NCBI GenBank assembly: GCA_018340375.1
Contig: JAFFJZ010000001.1
Location: 53,808,001-53,872,000, forward strand
Reading direction: 5' to 3'
From: Gonatopus flavifemur
Taxonomy: Eukaryota > Arthropoda > Insecta > Hymenoptera > Dryinidae
Length of the DNA: 64,000 nt
The notes below the pieces were generated by a model. The model saw nothing but the letters and a program-made list of their open reading frames with translations. It was not told the DNA's origin and ran no database searches. Position 1 is the first letter of the stretch; each line of letters opens with the position of its first letter. The position numbers and the translations under genes are program-made. Shown one piece after another: positions 46,619 through 56,313 of the stretch.

Positions 46619-47070
46619 TACTGTGAAAGAGTTGTTGCACGGGAAAAAAAGATTAGTTGAAATAACTATTTAACTTGTAAGCACATATGGGCCCGCTTTT
46701 TTTCGTTAGAATAACAAATTAATCAATTGATTGAACCAATTTAAAATGATTTACTGAAAAAATTAGTTGAATTAACGAAAAAAATGGTTATTCTAACGAA
46801 AAAAAGTGGGCCCATATGCGCTTACAAGTTAAATAGTTATTTCAACTAATCTTTTTTTTCCGTGTGGATTCCAAAGAAAAATGCTTGGAAATTCATAACC
46901 TTGTTTTGGAAAAATAATTTTCGAACTTTCTTTGTGGATTGACAAACACGAGTTTGAGAAGTTTCGAAAATCTTCGTAGAATCATAAAACTTATTGGATA
47001 TTTACAAACTTTTTTACGATGATTCCCAAAGAAAATTTGTGAAAAAAACTGCTGAAAAAATACAGCTAAT
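46619..47070. mobile_element. CACTGTAAA MITE, diverged copy 3, split by another MITE
   Basis: The left end TACTGTGAAAGAGTTGTTG (46619-46637) matches the left end of 44159-44407. The rest resumes at 46865 with GGATTCCAAAGAAAAATGCT and continues in register to about 47070. The right terminus is not recognisable. The interruption is the CACGG MITE at 46638-46864. Confidence 0.75.
46638..46864. mobile_element. CACGG foldback MITE nested in the CACTG MITE
   Basis: 227 bp. The left CACGGGAAAAAAAGATTAGT pairs with the reversed right CACGGAAAAAAAAGATTAGT. The arms share GAAATAACTATTTAACTTGT and TGGGCCC blocks over about 75 bp at high identity. TG flanks both sides. It is younger than its host, whose arms are more diverged. 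Confidence 0.9.
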
Positions 47071-47813
47071 TCTTTCTGCTGTATTTCAACAATGAAACTT
47101 ACGGAGTTTTGTTTTTTCAATAAATCACTCCACGGATTTCTTGGAACATGATTTATGGAGAATTTTTAGGATATTATGAATACTTCATCTTCATAATATA
47201 ACTTTGAAACACATGATATATGATAAATTCCTCTCTTTTGGTATTCTATTTGGGAGGAGTGATTAATGTAAATTGGCTTCCGCATATAGAAGGACCATAT
47301 TCCACCACCTATGTTGGACGATGATGGAATATCATTATGGTTATTACTTCCCTAACTAGTAGTACATCAATGAGTTTACATATCAACAATCTGCACAAAT
47401 TTTTCGTGGTTCGTAAAAAAATATTTCTGAAGAATAAGTTCTAATCCCGTACGAAATGTTTGAATAATTTTACGACTTTGATCAGCAGGTCAACTCCGAA
47501 GCATCTCTTTTTTTTAACCGTACATTTGAACCACCTCCAAAATATTTTTCTGACATCTCATGTTCACTAGTTATATAGTGAAAAAAAACCTTCATCGAAA
47601 ATCAATAGCATTGTATATTTAGTGTGTTCCCTTGGGTCCGTCTACTGCATAGTATACATAGCTGAACCACTCTGTAAAAATTGAATACTCTCATGGTAAT
47701 ACGTAATCGACTAATACCGCCGGTGAAATTCATTTATTCATTCCTTATAAGTCTTTTTCAATCTCATATATATGTGCGTAATATGCACAAACATATCATA
47801 ATCCACACTTTTA

Positions 47814-48069
47814 TACTGTTGGAAAGATCCGATTGGAATTTGATAACTTGTTATGAAATCATTTACACAACCTCTCTTTTCAACAGAGATTATTTTCAAT
47901 CGAGAATTTCTAAATTTTAATGAATTCTGATGATGAATTTATGAATTTTAATCAAAAATTCTCAAATTTCATAATTATGCTTTGAATTTGAGAATGTTCT
48001 TAATTCGATAATCACTTATGAACTCTAATAAGAAATTTCCCATTAAATTGGAGGGTTTTTCTAACAGTG
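47814..48069. mobile_element. MITE, CACTGTTRGAAA ends
   Basis: 256 bp flanked by TA. The left end TACTGTTGGAAAGATCC (first C mutated to T) pairs with the reversed right end CACTGTTAGAAAAACCC. The body is TGAATTT / AAATTCA and TTCTCAAATTTCATA words. Similar ends bound 55403-55626. Confidence 0.65.
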
Positions 48070-48240
48070 TAGACAAATTCAACTGAAACTGATTAACATG
48101 TTACGAAACTGTTTACGTAACCATAATTCTGGAATTTAATGAATTAATATGATTCGTAGTAGAGAATCTCTTGTAATGATGAATTTATCAAATCTCACAG
48201 TAAATCTATGAATTTTAATCACTCATTCTCAAATTTCATA
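47830..48240. repeat. Diverged direct duplication
   Basis: Segment 47830-47985 recurs at 48070-48240 in the same orientation: AACTTGTTATGAAA.C, TTTAC..AACC, ATGATGAATTTAT, TATGAATTTTAATCA and TTCTCAAATTTCATA blocks. The first copy lies inside the MITE and the second immediately outside it. Confidence 0.6.
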
Positions 48241-48509
48241 CGCCCAAAAAAAGTGATCTGGAGATGAGAAGGAAAAGCGCTCTCAATCAGATATTTCACT
48301 TTTTTTTTCTTCTTCAATTGATAATACGCTGCTACGATTGAGAGTATTTTGAAAGATGAAAAAAAAATTGAGCAAATGAAAATTCTGTTACCACAAAGAC
48401 CGATCCTCTCAAATTCAGAGAAATACTTTCAATGCCATATATCAAAAGAGAAGTCATATCAAAATGAAAAGGATACTCTTATTTTGATATCAATTTTTCT
48501 TTGAGTGTA
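48241..48509. mobile_element. Possible MITE, CRCYCAAARAAA ends
   Basis: The left end CGCCCAAAAAAAGTGATCTG and the reversed right end CACTCAAAGAAAAATTGATA pair weakly, and both abut TA. Paired 'CTCTCAATC / GATTGAGAG' and 'TTTTGATATC' words lie within. Confidence 0.4.
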
Positions 48510-48510
48510 A

Positions 48511-50480
48511 TCATTCCTTGGTGGATTCAAGGATCTTTTCAAATTTAATAACTATACTTATGAAATTTCATATCAATTCTTGCGTTAGAATAAGGAAATT
48601 TTTGCTGTTGCTCTCTAAATATAAAATATTGAGGTAAACGAATTCAAACCTAAGAGATTATACTATTCGATAATAATTACTGATCATTAAATTCGCATTT
48701 CCTAAAACATGGTATTCTTACAATTGAGTTTCATGTGCTGAATCCAAGCTGTATAACTTGAATCGAGCGTTGATTGAGCTAAATAAAACATTGTTTGAAG
48801 TTCGAAGTTGTTCAAGTGTTATTCTCTTCCATGTATGGTTCCTAGTTCAATGGTAAATATTCGTTCATTACTGGAACGAAATGAAACAACGTGAAACAGT
48901 ATCTAATAACACCCATCATTTGCGACTGGAATCAAATTTTTTTGCAATTGCATTAACTGAGTGCATTATACGAGCACCAATCAGCATTGGTATATGAGCA
49001 TCAATCATGTGAGAAATGTCGCATACGTCGCACACAACTTATCACTATCACTATCGCAATTGAAAAGAACAAAGTTTTTAAAACAAAAAATATACCAATA
49101 AAAAACTAAACGAACCGAAACGAACATGACTATCGCGTTCACCCCAATACCATTGATTTCCCCGCAGACAGGAAGATACATTCAATTACTTTGTTTTCTG
49201 TGTTATGTAGCGGATAGGTAATATTCTTCGATAAATTTGCCACGCTATTTCATCAATACCATAGTTTATGAGAGACGTTTGCATACGTGTGAAACGAAAT
49301 GGAACTGGTTGAGTAGGAAAATTATTCTACCGTCAGAGATGGAACACCGAGAAAAGCGCTTGGTCGGATCTAGATCGTAGCTTGAGCATAATTGAAAATT
49401 CCAACGGTGAGTTTCGTGGACCGAAGTACGGCTCTGAATTGCCTCGAGTTGGCAAAGCGGTGAGCGATCGAATCTTTACGGTTTGGAAATGAATTTGTCG
49501 GCATGAAACACGGAGAACAAATTCATGCACCAGCTTTCGCGTCAAATTTCCAGAATTTCCACACGTTCCGATAATGACACATTAATGAGCACCCCTGCGA
49601 CTATGAAAGATTTTCTTTTGGAATTTTTTCACATTTGGAGATAATATATACACTCAATCATCGATCATTCACTGGAATGCAAAACTTCCAAAAGAAAATT
49701 CAAAAGATAGCATGTCCAGTGAGACGTAACGGAATGTCACTAAACGGAATTCTAACATTTGACATATCCTGGAATTATTGTGAAATTAGCTTAAAAGTTT
49801 AATAAGTATTACAGACTTCTCGAATTTCACATGTATTGTACATCGAATTTAGTGTTGTGTTCTAAACTCCAATTACGCATTCTCAATCAAGTCACGTAAC
49901 ATTTCAGCCTGAGAAGATCATTGTAATTACTTGAAAGGCTTATGTTATATTCATGGGAAAGAAAAATATACGAGGTACGAACGTTTACAAAACTGAAAAG
50001 GACCATCTATTTGGTGGTATACATCCGTTATTTATACAAACAAGAACAACATCGGACAGATGGAATTTTAAAACCTTTTCAGAGAAATTTCAGGAAAATT
50101 CCATCTGTTCAGATCACATGTACATCGTTATAAAACTAATATCTCACACGATATCCATGGAAGATATCCATGATGTAAAATTGTGATGTTTTTTTCTCAT
50201 TTCTTTTATATGCATGGATTCTAAGCCTAATGAAAAAAAAATGTTGCAGATAAACGTTCTTTAGATATCTAATGTCACATTTTTCAATCAATTTTACATC
50301 TCATGCTTGTGACATGAATGCTCTCAAAACCACCTGAAAAGCGTGCGCACTTGCCATTAGGAGAAGCTGGGCCACTAGCAGTCCACCCTCAGCTATTATT
50401 CCATATAATTTTTTATTAGAACCCAGTTGAAAACCCCCGGATGGAGAGGGTGGCGAAATTCATACACGGGCTCAGATCCT
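48511..50480. other. No gene recognised
   Basis: AT-rich DNA with a GC-neutral part at 49330-49560 (70-codon minus frame, no domain). A long imperfect inverted pair built on CAGATGGAATTTT / AAAATTCCATCTG occurs at 50055-50110. From 50340 the sequence becomes GC-richer towards the mariner. Confidence 0.45.
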
Positions 50481-50491
50481 CCCCCCCCCCC
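50481..50491. repeat. Poly-C tract (11 C) in a GC-richer patch
   Basis: Eleven C. Another run of nine C lies at 50742-50750, inside the left end of the dead mariner. The patch 50340-50650 is GC-richer than average. Its 79-codon plus frame, 50441-50680, runs into the mariner and shows no domain. Confidence 0.9.
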
Positions 50492-50653
50492 TCTTTAGGA
50501 TCAGTCGAGTCACCACCTAGTACCCTTGTTACCCTTCGGAATTTCACCTGGGATTCTCCGTTCAGGACCGCTCAGAACCCTGTCCGTCTGATTTTTGGTG
50601 AAAATCTAATCCCGCGTGTGGTCATTTCCAATGCAAACTCGAATTCAATGCTA

Positions 50654-51936
50654 CTGTGTCCACAAAATAAGGTGACATAGCATTCATTTTAAAAAATCTT
50701 TATTTATTCTCTTAAATCGAGTTAATCGCCTTCAAGGTAATCCCCCCCCCAGATAAAATTCACTTATGCCAACGCATTCTCCAATCTTCGAAACAGTTGT
50801 TGAAGTCGGTTTCCGGGATGGCCTTCAGCTCTCTCTTCGATTCGGCTCGGATCTCCTGTATCGAATCAAAACGGTGTCTCCGGAGCGTTCTTTTGAGTTG
50901 GTTGAATAGCCAGGAGTCGCATAGTGCCAAATCCGGTGAATACGGTGGTTGTGAAACGATAGGGGTCGAGTTTTTTGCAAAATAGTCATGAAGAATCAAT
51001 GCAGTGTGAGCCGGTGCATTGTCGTGGTGCAAAAACCAAGAGTTGTCTCGCCACGATTCCGGTCTCTTTAGGCTCAAATAATATTCTTTTTTGTTGACAG
51101 TTTGACCCGGTGGAAGGAACTCAGAATGCACAACACCACGATAATCGAAGAAAACAGGCAACGTAACCTTGTTTTTTGAGCGACTTTGGCGCGGTTTGTT
51201 TGATTTTGCCTCACTTTTAGCGCGATATTCACTTGATTGATCGGTTGTTTCCGGGTCGTGAGCATAAATCCATGTCTCACCTTCCGTAATAATGAGTTTC
51301 ATCTTGTCCTGATAGTCAGAAAGCATTGTTTTACACACTTCAACGCGATGATGTTTTTCCAGGAAATTCAGTCTCTTCGGTACCAATCGAGATTTGACAC
51401 TGCTGAGGCCCAAAACATCCTTCAAAATGGTATTGACTGATCCTTTTGAAATGCCAACATCATCAGCAAGATCTCTCATTGTGAATCGACGATTTACGAG
51501 CACCAAATCTTTGATTTTTTGGATGCGAACTTCGTCAGTTGAAGTTGATTGTCAACCGGGACGCTTTTCGTCTTCGACGCGTTTTCAACCTTTGGAACTC
51601 TTTATACCACTTGTAAACATTTTTTTTTCGACATAGCCTCATCACCAAAGGCTTTCTGCAATATCTTCAACGAATCAGCAGCGGAAAATTCTTTCCACAA
51701 ACAAAATTTGATACAAATTTAACTTTGCTTAACAAATGCAGACATGATACAAATCGAGAAATTCACTTTCAGCAGCTTACAAAATGAGGCGTATCTCAAA
51801 CACTGATGAATACTTTGATGTGACCCTTGGCACGGATATCAAAGACAGTCTTACTAACCTAAAAATAAGAGCACTCCCCCGGATACATTTGCGCACAGAG
51901 TTTGAATTCAAATGTCAGCTTACTTTTTGAACACAC
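50654..51936 (-). mobile_element. Inactive mariner transposon
   Basis: 1,283 bp. The left end CTGTGTCCACAAAATAAGGT and reversed right end GTGTGTTCAAAAAGTAAGCT are recognisably inverted but diverged. TA flanks both ends (50652-50653 and 51937-51938). It carries a broken transposase on the minus strand. It is from a different mariner lineage than the one at 37680, and clearly older. Confidence 0.92.
50760..51745 (-). pseudogene. Broken mariner transposase
   Basis: The longest open part (50760-51506, 248 codons, opening on TTG) holds a helix-turn-helix (DLADDVGISKGSVNTIL), the linker-equivalent LVPKRL, the second catalytic Asp in HHDNAPAHTA and the third in SPDLALCDSWLF, 34 residues apart. The first catalytic block reads ITEGETW, where a functional copy should have TGDETW, so the first Asp is lost. 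About ten residues are missing around YYLSLKRPESW. Upstream, the original ATG is probably at 51745 but is followed by a TAA after eight codons, a shift in a nine-A run near 51635 and two TGA codons (51585-51587 and 51552-51554), each consistent with CGA to TGA. It cannot make an active enzyme. Confidence 0.93.
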
Positions 51937-52118
51937 TAGTAAATGGCTAATAACAGTGATAACATAAGTAACCCGTTAATAACTTCATCCATGAACCAAG
52001 TGCCAAACTTCATGGCAAAACGATCGCAAGTAAATAATGGTAGACACATTCCTTAAAACACCGAAGGAAGTGTAACAAAAAATCTTAGAATGCCCAAATT
52101 GAGTGCCATAAAAATTCT

Positions 52119-52526
52119 TCAACTTGTTATACCGTCTGCATTAGCAAACATCTCCGAAAGAAAGCAAACAAAGAAACTCAAAACGACATAAAAGAGCAGA
52201 AGAATAGCAAAGTGCTTGAGGCTTTGGTCGCTAAATCCAGAAGTGATGTATGACAGCTCGGTGGGTTGGTATTCCTGGCTTGATACCAGGGATCCCCACA
52301 GTTTTCCCTCGATTCTACTCCATAATACTACCGCCACCTTTTCACCGCGTACCACCGTTAAAGATGATAAACGGACGACAGTGGAAAAATAACAAGTCGA
52401 GGTTCGCCCCACCTCGTTTTCTTCACTCACCCATATAGATGACTCCCTCTGGGTAAACTTTGAATGATCGCGACATTCAAAGTAGAAACTGTGGAATTTC
52501 AAATCGTTGAATCCATATACATGCAT
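52119..52526 (-). CDS. Unidentified 135-codon open frame, doubtful
   Basis: The longest ATG-started frame outside the transposons and inverted repeats. The protein would be serine/phenylalanine-rich with one hydrophobic stretch near its C-terminus (residues about 105-127, FAILLLFYVVLSFFVCFLSEMF) that could span a membrane. No domain is recognised. The segment is a little GC-richer than its flanks, which raises the odds of a chance frame. By a rough composition argument, about one frame of this length in a window this size would not be surprising. An exon of an unknown gene is possible but unsupported. Confidence 0.15.
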   Translation of the reverse strand: MHVYGFNDLKFHSFYFECRDHSKFTQRESSIWVSEENEVGRTSTCYFSTVVRLSSLTVVRGEKVAVVLWSRIEGKLWGSLVSSQEYQPTELSYITSGFSDQSLKHFAILLLFYVVLSFFVCFLSEMFANADGITS

Positions 52527-53140
52527 ACCAATCTGTTCTCAGTCACTTTTTGATCGATGAACATTATTTCCTATCGAATTTTCTGCATTTTTAATATTTG
52601 AAAAGGAACATTTTTGAGAAATCAAGGGAATAAATATTATCGGATGGTGTGATGAACACAATCATAATGTTAGAAAACATGGTTGATATACATATGAACC
52701 TATACAATCATACATACACAGAATATCCTTTTATAATCTTGTCCTACTAATCTGCCATATATTAAGTATTAAGACTCCTACACCCGTATTAATAAAACAC
52801 AACCCTCTCCAGAGGAAAAACTTCAAAAGAATCATGTAAAGATTGTATATCATCCTTCGTGAAAATATGCAGGTGTAAAAATAGTAAGATAGATGACCCC
52901 ATTGATGAACATTTTAGTTTTTGATTTATAGTTCTTTTCATTTAGTGCTTCAATCTCATCCAAGCATAACTCACTAGACACTAAATAAACCACTGGTATG
53001 TAAATGAATCCAGAATCATATGTCATAGGGTGAGTATAATGAATAAACGATTGTTCGCTGATGGGAGCTAAGGGGTTCATAAATGGGGGTGTTCTCCTTA
53101 TGTACATTTTATATGAAAGTTGTGAATGAACAATATAGCA

Positions 53141-53296
53141 TCACTTTTTCATTTTCTCCGCCAACGTTTTTACGTTTATACGTGGGACTAACCTGAGCTT
53201 CACCCCTTTTTCCGTCAAAAACTCCTTGACCTCGCTTCCATCACTCTTCATTTCCTCACATACTTCCATTATCCTTTCTCTTAGTCTGTGACTCAT
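53141..53296 (-). CDS. Small 51-codon frame with protein-like composition
   Basis: Starts at ATG 53296 and ends at TGA 53141. The peptide is charged and helical-looking: it opens MSHRLRERIMEVCEEMKSDG, continues with EVKEF and LRLVPRINVK, and ends AEKMKK. Its Glu/Lys/Arg/Met/Val content is unlike the Phe/Ile/Asn/Tyr-rich chance frames around it, and third positions are mixed rather than AT-driven. An in-frame TAG lies just upstream, so it is short or a leftover exon. Family unknown. It may be a fragment of a gene or mobile element. Confidence 0.25.
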   Translation of the reverse strand: MSHRLRERIMEVCEEMKSDGSEVKEFLTEKGVKLRLVPRINVKTLAEKMKK

Positions 53297-53427
53297 CTTT
53301 TTTTCCTATCATTTCTATCAATTTTCCCCCGAGTTAAACATTGTTTTTGGATCTAAAAACGAGAACACTCATTTTCACTTCCTCTCATTGTTCCTTGAAT
53401 TCCAATGAACTCCACAATTCACATACG

Positions 53428-53543
53428 CAGTGGTGGACTATGAACTTCTATATCTTTCTCCAACATAGGCAAAATACAGGACAAAAAGCGGGAGATCTCC
53501 CACTTCTTATCCTCTTTTCCCCGCGAATCTCAGTCCATCACTG
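53428..53543. mobile_element. Small hAT-like MITE, CAGTGGTGGACT ends
   Basis: 116 bp. The left CAGTGGTGGACTATGAACTT pairs with the reversed right CAGTGATGGACTGAGATTC. The end motif resembles the hAT MITE at 35268 (GCGGACTATGG). The flanking 8-mers CACATACG and CACCTAGT agree at 5 of 8. Confidence 0.6.
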
Positions 53544-53767
53544 CACCTAGTTCTTCTTGAGTTTTCTCAAATCACTTGTGCCTTTTTGAAATGACGCTTC
53601 TCTTTCCTGCTAAAAATGTCGGAAAGATTTGGACAAAGGCGGAACAAAAACTGCCAACAAACGGAAATAAACACGCATTTTTGGCATTACTCTGCCAAAA
53701 ACGGAACGGAATGATTCGTGGCAATATACAACTCAGTACTCAGTAGTGTATTTCTTCTTTTGTTCCA

Positions 53768-53958
53768 CCCACACAACTGAGTCTGGTATGGAAAAGTAAT
53801 CATTTTTGTATTGAATCTCTCCCATTTTGATTAACATTCAAACACAATATTATCTTCAAATATTATAAAATATGTGGTGAATTCAATACATAAAAGGATG
53901 TGTCAATTGCTTCTAAATTGTATGTATGGAATTCACAAACTTGTGTCAACAGTGTGGG
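53768..53958. mobile_element. Possible MITE, CCCACAC ends
   Basis: The left CCCACACAACTGAG and reversed right CCCACACTGTTGAC pair, and an inner GTGAATTCAATACATA block pairs with TGTATGGAATTCAC. The end resembles the element at 54695. Confidence 0.45.
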
Positions 53959-54694
53959 TTTCTAAATCAGGGAATAATGAATTTATTTAATAAATCTTTT
54001 GAAAATTTCATAGAGTCAAATATACATAAAGAGGCTTTTGCAGTTTTGTTCACTTGGGTGGATGAAGGTCTGAAAAAAAACCTAGATCTTTAGACAGAAA
54101 AAGAGGGATACAAGAAGAAATGAATAACTGTGGGCGCGACTTGAATAGACGGTTCTCAACCATCCAACGAAAATCGTTATCGCAGCTACTTGGTGGTTGC
54201 TGTAGTAACCACCAAGCTGATCTCATGAACAGTCGAGAAACGTGGTTAATTTGGTCGTTAACCAAAATATTGGTGGCTATTCCTTTTCTTAAAGACCCGA
54301 AGAATATTCATTCACACAGTTGCTGTAGGTGAACTCGTTTACTCGAAAAGAATAGGATTGGATGAATGTTGTCGCAAATGAATCGTCAAACTAATAGGGT
54401 ATGCATAGAAAAAATTGTCATTATTTTCTGTTTTGTAATATCTAATTAGATATAATTACAGTCTGCATCGGCATTACATCGTGGCTATTTTCTGCGCATA
54501 TGCAGAAATGATATAAATTAATTGATTGTTCATAATCTTGTTGACGTTCATTGTGAATTCCCGAAGAAAAAGTAGGAACATTGGGCGAGCATGAAAGGAG
54601 TACTTTTAAACGAGTAGTAGCCAATTTTTTGAAGATGTGCATTGAGTATAGACGAAAAACTATAAGAAGATAAATATTTATAACGGAAAATCCA
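53959..54694. other. No gene recognised
   Basis: AT-rich. A perfect small hairpin, TTGGTGGTTGCTGTAGTAACCACCAA, lies at 54190-54215; frames there overlap on both strands. Confidence 0.5.
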
Positions 54695-54978
54695 CCCACA
54701 CAGCACTTTTGGTCTTCAAGATATCTTTAGGAACTGTTCAGAGAAGTTTAAGAAGTCTTATGCAACATGAAAAGATATCCTCAAGATGTCTCAAACAGTT
54801 CTTATTTATGAAAGACATCTAAAATATATCTTTGACAAGATCTAAAACTTTTGGAAATCTTATAGAAATCTTTTAGAAGTAAGAACTGTTTTAGATCTCT
54901 TAAAGATATCTTTTCATGTTGCATAAGACTTCTCAGATTTGGCTTGAGGTATCTTCTGGAACTGAAATGCTGTGTGGG
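54695..54978. mobile_element. Foldback MITE made of AGATATCT words, CCCACACAGCA ends
   Basis: 284 bp. The left CCCACACAGCACTTTTGG and reversed right CCCACACAGCATTTCAG are each flanked by CA, a probable 2-bp duplication. The inner arms share AGTCTTATGCAACATGAAAA and GAAGTCTTATGC blocks. AAGATATCTT, AGATCT and AGACATCT words recur throughout. The right edge of the window (63617-64000) holds a longer array of the same words. Confidence 0.85.
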
Positions 54979-55050
54979 CAGAAGAGGAATACTGGCGGAT
55001 ACTTGAACGGAAGAAAAACAATAACAAAAATGGTGGGAAGAAATGGAGAG

Positions 55051-55253
55051 ATGAAGTGGAAGCTGTCAGCCGTAAGCATAACAACCGATTGTTCTAACTT
55101 TTGATTAAACGTCACTGAAACTTGATTTGCACTAGGAATCGATTGAGTGGCATTCCCCTGAACGTTTCAAATACCCAAATCTGTGATAAAAGTTTCCTGC
55201 AAAAAGTTAAGACCATCAGCCACTGGCTTTACGGCCGGCAGTTTCAACTTCAT
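55051..55253. repeat. CAGCCGTAA foldback repeat, copy 2
   Basis: The ends ATGAAGTGGAAGCTGTCAGC on the left and ATGAAGTTGAAACTGCCGGC on the right, reversed, give 203 bp with a CCGTAA block in both arms. Homologous to 44466-44666 along its length. No target duplication identified. Confidence 0.75.
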
Positions 55254-55402
55254 AATGGAGAGTATTCTTCAAAGATTTTTTCCTTCTACTTGTTCTTATT
55301 ATTTCCTCAGAGGGAAATGTCTATGATTTTACTACCAAAAACAACAAACATTCTTACGTAGACTTAATTGTTAGAGAATTCAAACTTCACACTGGAAACA
55401 TA

Positions 55403-55626
55403 CACTGTCAGACATATCTGGAAGTTTCTTTCGACCACTTACATGAATTTAGGTTCGTACACGTTCTACATTACATTCAATGTACAAAAACACAACACAA
55501 CTATAGATAATGCTATAGTTCACATGAAATTTAATGTCGAATGTGTATGAAATTGAATTTATGCACGAACTTGAAGACAACTCCTAAAAAAAAACATTAA
55601 AATTAATGCGGAAATTTCTAACAGTG
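55403..55626. mobile_element. MITE, CACTGTYAGA ends, TA target
   Basis: 224 bp flanked by TA. The left CACTGTCAGACATATCTGGA pairs with the reversed right CACTGTTAGAAATTTCCGCA. Paired ACATGAATTT / AAATTTCATGT words occur inside. Confidence 0.65.
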
Positions 55627-55798
55627 TATATGGTCGAAGTAGATAGTCTGAGTAAGAATACAAATGGCTGATTTGGCAATACCGAATCGTTTCGATAACT
55701 ATACGAATTGGTATGATAACGATCCGTGTTATTATTGCAGCGATCCTTTGAGTTGGGGTAACGATGATGCCCACATACCCGCGCATTTCTGATAGCTA

Positions 55799-56063
55799 CA
55801 CGGAGAAAAAGGTATCTTAAAAAGTACCATAATTTATGGATTTTCTGCGCTGGTCTGACCGAGTCTAAATATTTACCTGAAAAAACCTCTAAAAGTACCA
55901 TAATGTCTTGGACTTTTATACGGAAGGTACCATACTTATTTCAAAAAGTCCAAGAAATTATGGTACTTTTAGAGATTCATGCAAGTGAATATTCCGACTC
56001 GGTCAGACCAGCGCTGAAAATCCATAAATTATGGTATTTTTCAAGATATCTGTTTTCTCAGTG
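55799..56063. mobile_element. CACGGAG foldback MITE, uninterrupted copy
   Basis: 265 bp flanked by TA. The left CACGGAGAAAAAGGTATCTT pairs with the reversed right CACTGAGAAAACAGATATCT. The arms share ACCATAATTTATGGATTTTC, CTGGTCTGACC and CTCTAAAAGTACCATAAT blocks almost to the centre. It is the same family as 37530-39064 and preserves the empty site of the mariner. The frames at 55584-55901 and 55903-56298 are not genes. Confidence 0.93.
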
Positions 56064-56132
56064 TATAACAGCTGAACAGTATTATTCTAAGGGGAATATT
56101 TTTCTTCAGCGCGATGATCTCTGCAATAATTT

Positions 56133-56313
56133 CCCGAGTAAAAATGTTAATTTCGGTTCGCCAAACGGGACTGGTGCAGACGTGTTGCATTTTTGTGCGG
56201 TACCGTTGCAGATTCAGTGCGGGCACATCACATCCGCAACAGTACCGCAGAAAAATGCAACACGCCCGCACCAGTCCTGTTTAACGAACCCGAAATGAAA
56301 ATTTTTACTCGGG
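56133..56313. mobile_element. Hairpin MITE, CCCGAGTAAAAATG ends
   Basis: 181 bp. The left CCCGAGTAAAAATGTTAATT pairs with the reversed right CCCGAGTAAAAATTTTCATT. The arms continue through CGGTTCG, ACTGGTGC and GTGTTGCATTTTTGTGCGGT for nearly the whole length, so it is one long hairpin. It is GC-richer than its surroundings. TT flanks both ends. Confidence 0.88.

Noticed and set aside
44206..47120. Two similar minus frames (44206-44430 and 46893-47120) that look like paralogous proteins
   Set aside because: Both lie in copies of the same CACTG MITE; the similarity is that of the repeat.
54190..54215. Small GGTGGTTGC hairpin as a regulatory element
   Set aside because: Too short and isolated; no supporting context.
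55903..56298. 131-codon plus frame
   Set aside because: It spans the right half of one foldback MITE and most of the next hairpin MITE.
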